Positions 25,101 to 31,100 of a stretch of 64,000 nt of DNA are shown here, piece by piece. The notes under the pieces were generated by a model. That model saw nothing but the letters and a program-made list of their open reading frames with translations, did no database searches and was not told the DNA's origin. Location: contig CAIIXF020000001.1 of assembly GCA_903813345.2 (NCBI GenBank), positions 2,354,001 through 2,418,000 of the forward strand, given 5' to 3'. The translations under genes and the position numbers were made by a program. Every line of letters starts with the position of its first letter. Position 1 is the stretch's first letter. Origin of the DNA: Owenia fusiformis. Taxonomy: Eukaryota; Annelida; Polychaeta; Sabellida; Oweniidae.

Positions 25101-28100
25101 AAGAAGAATAAAGCGGGAAGACACACCAGGACGTTTTAGAAGGAGAAACAGGAGAGGAAACTCGAATTTTTGCAGCACTGATTCGGGTGAGATTTTTCCT
25201 TTTTGTTTATGTGATTTTATGGCCAGCATGCTACTAGATGCCTCTGACTGACTATAACTTTGAATTTCAAGTGTACCAGAATTTGTGACTTTATGATCAG
25301 CATGCTACTGAGATGCCTCTGACTGATCGTAATTTCTAGTTCATTGGGTATCCAGATCTACTGTGTGTCGCCATTTTGTGTCCCAGGCTTTCTAAAGTTA
25401 GTGAGATATTTGTCAGATTTAATTGAAAGCAAGAATAGCTTCATACTTCCATTCTTAAGAGTGCTGTAAAGAGATACATAGCTCAGTGTTGTCCTTGAGG
25501 AAGCAGCAAGGAACATACTGGAAGCAACCTTGCATTATAGTTAGTCCGGTTCCACCACTAGCTGTAAGGTGCAATTGAGAAACTTCCCAACACAGAGAAG
25601 TATTTTGTCAGTTGGTTTCACCGCTGACAGAAGTAGTTCCAGGAAGACTTCCATCGCATCGAGCAGTGAGGAGCCTCCCTGGAAAAGTCAAGAGCCATAG
25701 AGGCAGAGCAAGGCTAAAGAGCCAGAAGAGTCACAGTGGACTATTTTGTCAGTTGGTTTCACCACTGACAGAGATAGTTCCAGGAAGACTTCCATCGCAA
25801 AGAGCTGAACGAGGAGCCAAGTTCAAGAGGAGCCAGAAGAGCCAAGCTCAAGAGGAGCCAGGCTAAAGAGCCAAAGAGCTGAACGAAGAGCCAGAGGAGC
25901 CAAGTTCAGAAGCAGAAGAGCCAAGCTCAAGAGGAGCCAGACTAAAGAGTCAAAGAGCTGAACGAGGAGCCAGAGGAGCCAAGTTCAGGAGCCAGAAGAG
26001 CCAAGCTCAAGAGGAGCCAGGCTAAAGAGCCAAAGTGCTGAACGAGGAGCTAGAGGAGCTAAGTTTAGGAGCCAGAAGAGCCAAGCTCAAGAGGAGCCAG
26101 GCTAAAGAGCCAAAGAGCTGAACGAGGAGCCAGAGGAGCCAAGTTCAGGAGCCAGAAGAGCCAAGCTCGAGAGGAGCCAGGCTAAAGAGCCAAAGAGCTG
26201 AACGAGGAGCCAGAGGAGCCAAGTTCAGGAGCCAGAAGAGCCAAGCTCAAGAGGAGCGAGGCTAAAGAGCCAGAGAGCTGAACGAAGAGCCAGAGGAGCC
26301 AAGCTCAAGAGCCAGAGGAGCCAAGTTCAAGAGCCAGAGGGGCCAAGCTCAGGAGCCAGAGGAGCTGAACAAAGAGCCAGAAGAGCCAAGTCCAAGAACC
26401 AGAGGAGTCAGGAAAGAGCTAAAGAGCCATAGGAGTTGAGCCAAGTTTACGGGCCATAGGAGCCATGAAGAGGCAGAGGAGCCGAGCAAAGAGCTCAAGA
26501 GCCATAGGAAGGAGTAAGAAAGCAGAAACGGCCACTACCAAGCTTATAAAGAGAACAAGTGACATTTTAAGCTATGAACATTGAACTGTGTTATTTTCTT
26601 GTATAGTTAGTGTGTGTTAAAATATATGTATTAAATTTGAAGCCATTTGTGACTGTCGTTTCATCCAGTCCACCAAACCAGGACTGGGCCCACAAAGAAG
26701 TATAAGGTAGAAAATTACTCATCGCTTCCAGACTATAGGCAAAAGTCTGGAACGCGACAATATTTAGAAAGACAAATATTGGATGGAGACATGGTTGGCT
26801 TTAACTAATGTTTTTGTTATTTGCAGTGCCCCTGACTGGTGAGAAATGTACCAATTGCACTGTACACTACTCTGGAGGGAGACCAGATTCTAAGGATTTC
26901 ATACCTTTCCTGCCATTCTTCCTTAAGAATAACCCAGGGATAAAATGTGCAAAGGGGTATGTCACTTGTTTGGTTGTGGGTTTTGTTTGTTGTTTTGTTG
27001 TGTGTTATTTGATGATGTCATTGATGCCACAAAAAATCAAATATTAATAGTATACTGTAGATATACTTAATTTTGACGTTACTTAATTTGGCGGATTTGC
27101 TCAATTACAAATATTGGGGGCTATTTAATTTGCCAGATTCGGATTGAAGTTTAATTTGCCAGATTCCTCCAGTTTTATCTCTTTTGAAGCACACTGGAAA
27201 GCCTTTTTGTCTATATTAGTGTCTCTATGACATGTATTCAGTATTTACCAAGACATTGTCTGGAATTCTCTTGAAATAATGTAAAATTGGCATTTTGACA
27301 AAGGTTTTGGAAAATGAGGTCCGGTAGTTTAATTCTGGAAGTGCACTGCACAAACTGAAATTTCCTCAAGGATTTTCTAAAAATCTGAAAATTGGCGTTT
27401 TTTTCAGTCCGTCAATCCGTCAAAAGTAGCCAAATTAAGTGTATCTACAGTATTGTCTCTGAATTTTTTATGCATAATTTATTACAATGAGATTTTGTAT
27501 AAAATGTAGTCAATTGCCACCAGCATTATGTTTCACACACATACATAACAAATGTCGAGAAGAAATTAGAAGCAATGTGTTTGCTCTAACAGAACAATTT
27601 TATACATTTTAATCTCACTTTTCCAGAGGCCATGGAGCTTATGCAACTGCCGTAGAACTGAAGACAAAGTATACCCAAATAAACAGCACAAATTCAAGTA
27701 CAACTTCCATAGGAGCAACATATTTCATGACCTACCACAGTTTACAGAAAAACTTTAGAGATAATATTGAGGCATTGAAATATGCTAGGAAACTCTCTGA
27801 CAACATAACTGCTAGTATATTAGCTGAAAGATACCACAATATTACCCCAGGAACTGATAAAACATACAAGGTGTTCCCATACAGGTGAGTACTTACATTC
27901 TTAGAATATACAGAGTGGGCCAAAAGTAACCACCTGAGAAAAAGTTATGGATTCAATTATTTGTAGCTAATACTGTTGTTTATATACAGGCCTCAAAGCC
28001 ATTACAAATATGTCAATGCTCTGTCTTCAGTTTATGATCTAATTTCATGGAGGTGGGATGGGAGTGTCTATAAAAAGAGTCGATCCCGCCTGATGCCATT

Positions 28101-31100
28101 TTCTCTTGAGTTTGCTCACACTTGAACCAGATGAAATAACCAAAATGTTTACAAAATGTTGTTCCAATGATAATTTGATATGTTTGTCTAATAAGTGCAG
28201 TGTTTTCTATGATAAGTACTTTACCATTGTACTTAACACCATAAAATGTTAATATTATAAAGTAACAATTATAATGTTATATTGATGTGATATCTGTCTA
28301 TTATATTTCCAGTATCTTCTATGTATTCTATGAGCAGTACCTTACAATTGTACATGATACCATAATCAACTTGAGTACATGTGTTGGCTCCATCTTTGCC
28401 ATCTCATTCATTTGCCTGGGCTTAGATTGGTATTCATCCATTATCATCACCTTTGTGATTGGTTTGATACTGTTGTCTATGTTTGGCATGATGTTCCTGT
28501 GGAATATCTATCTCAATGCGATATCACTCATCAACTTGGTCACGGTGAGTTCATAGTGTAATTACATTACATTAAAAATAGGATGTTATTCTCAAATTGA
28601 AATTGATTTGAAAACATCATATTTTTAATAAGATAATAATTGTAAGATATTGGATATTGCAAAATTAATCCCATGCAAAGGGCTGTGCAAAAGTCAGTCC
28701 ATCCTTGTTAATTGGATGATAACCTTAATAGCTTTATTGATGTTCAGATATTGTACAGTCTATATATATTTTTTTATCCCACTGAACGAAGTTCAAGGAG
28801 GATATTGGAAAGCTGTCCATCCATCCGTCTGTCCATCCGTTCTCATTCATCCGTCTGTCCAGGCAATAGCTCAAATACCGATCGACGGATTTGATTAAAA
28901 TTTGAAAGGCTTATGCCTTATGGGTGTAAGACCTCTGCTGGAGAAGGAATTTTCAATATGGCCACTCAGTTCAAAATGGCCACCATTTTTCGTAAAAAAT
29001 GTAATCCATGATTACTCAATTACTAGTTGATGGATTTGGTTCCAATTTTATATGCTGATCCTAGTAACAAAGGAGCTTTTATTTAGAAGAGATTTTCAAG
29101 ATGGCTGCTGATTTTCAAAATGGCCACCATTTTCCCAAGAAAACATAATCTTTGATAACTCAAATACCAATAAATGGATTTCATCCAAATTTTATATGTT
29201 GATGCCTTGGGACACAGTTGCTCTGTTTGAGAAAACATGTTCTGTTCAAGATGGCGGCTGAATTTCAAAATGGCCTCTATTTTTTTCGTTAAAAACAAAA
29301 TATATGATAACTCAAAACCAAGTGTATGGATTTAGTTCAAATTTTATATGCTGAAGCCAAGGGACACTATTGCTCTGTTCCAGTATCAATTTTCAAGATA
29401 GCATCTGGATTTCCAAATGGCCGCCACTTTTCCCCAAACAAACATAATCTTTCATAACTCAAATACCAGTAAACGGATTTGGTTTCAATTTTATATGCTG
29501 ATGTCTAGGGACAAAGTAGCCCTGTTTGAGAGAGAATTTTCAAGATTGCAGCTGAATTTCAAAATGGCTGCCATTTTTTTAAAAATCCTTATACCAGTGA
29601 ACAGATTTGGTTCATATTTTATATGCTGCTACCTAGGGACAAAGGAGATCTACTTAATAGATTTTCAAGATGGCAACTATATTTAAAAATGGCCCAAAAA
29701 AATATTTTTATATGCTGCTACCTAGGGACAAAGGAGATCTGCTTAAGAAATTTTCAAGATGGCAGCTATATTTAAAAATGGCCACCATTTTTCGTAAACA
29801 AAACGGTGGCTGTTTTTCAAAATGGCCATCATTTTTCGTAAAAAATGTCATCTTTGTTAACTCAAACACCAGTTAACGCATTTGGTTTTAATTTTAGAAG
29901 CTCATATGCTCTGTTCAAGATGGAATTTTCGAGATGGCCACTAATTATCAAAATGTGTTTTGTTCAGTGGGATTTGCTACTCTGTGGAGTTGCAGTTTTT
30001 CTAGTTTATTAGCGTCAAACTTGTACCAGGGGTGATTTATGCTATGTTTGTTTTTTTTGCAGTGTGTTGGTATATCAGTTGAGTTCTGTTCACATTTAGT
30101 TCGAGCATTTGCGATCAGTGTGCATGAAACACGAGTGCTTAGAGCTAAACATGCACTGGCTCACATGGGAGGTTCAGTAAGTACTACCTGATTCTTCTGT
30201 ACACTTTTCAAATTCTGACCAACAATTTTTTGTACTTTTATCAAAATATCCAAAAGAGCTTGGTGCAAACCATAAACTTCATAAAATTAAGAATACCTAA
30301 ATCCCTTGTTGGAACTATGGATAAAATGACTTCACTGTAAGAGAACAATGAACTTTGGGAATTCTTAACTATACAAAGTTTCTGTTAATGCCTCACTTGG
30401 TCATTTTCAAATTCCCATTTCGTTGGTGCAGGCAAAATTTGCTGAATGGTGCTGCGATGACCACTTGACCTATACTTTTATATCATATTCATTTTATTGC
30501 AAATTTACATATCTGAAACAGTCATTTCATGAATTTTCTACTATTGAAAAATAATAATGAAATTAAAAACTATTTTTCAGGTGCTGAGTGCATTAATTAT
30601 GCTAGCTAGTATAATTGTTGTGCTTGTGTTAGCATGGTTGTGCTTGGAGTCACATGTTCAACTCTTCAACGTGTTTTATTTCCGAATGAACTTAGGAATG
30701 GTACTGTTTGGAGCTATGCATGGCCTTATATTCCTACCAGTATTATTAAGTTTCATAGGTGAGTGCAAAGATTTGTAATTTAAATGCTACATTGTAATTG
30801 TTTCATACTTTTGGTGATAAAGGTAAAGTTTCTGTGATAGCAAACTAAACAACATTTGTCCATGTAGCTTCTAATTGCTTATAAGATGCTAAGAACAGGC
30901 TTTGAGTACATTTATTTGATGAATGTACAAATGTACATAACATATGGTACTGTCTGGTCATCTTTGAATATACTATCATCAGATCTGTAAATCTGTATCC
31001 TCCGTCATCCTCCAACTGATGTAGCCTCCAACACATTGTGGAAAGATATTGTTTAGATCTTGGTTATTGGATACTGACTGATTACACTCTGTAGTCTGTA

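Larger units (their letters stand above)
19574..26759 (+). mobile_element. Complete Gag-protease-only LTR retrotransposon, 7186 bp
   Basis: Two 1984-bp LTRs (19574-21557 and 24776-26759; TG..CA ends) appear identical throughout, including the long purine-rich minisatellite. A 4-bp target duplication ATAT flanks the element (19570-19573 and 26760-26763). The internal part is only 3218 bp: a primer binding site, one 1033-codon Gag-protease ORF, and a polypurine tract (AGAAGGGGGG, ~24764-24773). No reverse transcriptase, RNase H or integrase anywhere, so mobilisation must use enzymes in trans. Sits sense in the NPC1-A intron between 18828 and 26827. Similar to terminal-repeat-with-GAG (TR-GAG) elements, but with a protease domain kept. 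Confidence 0.93.
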
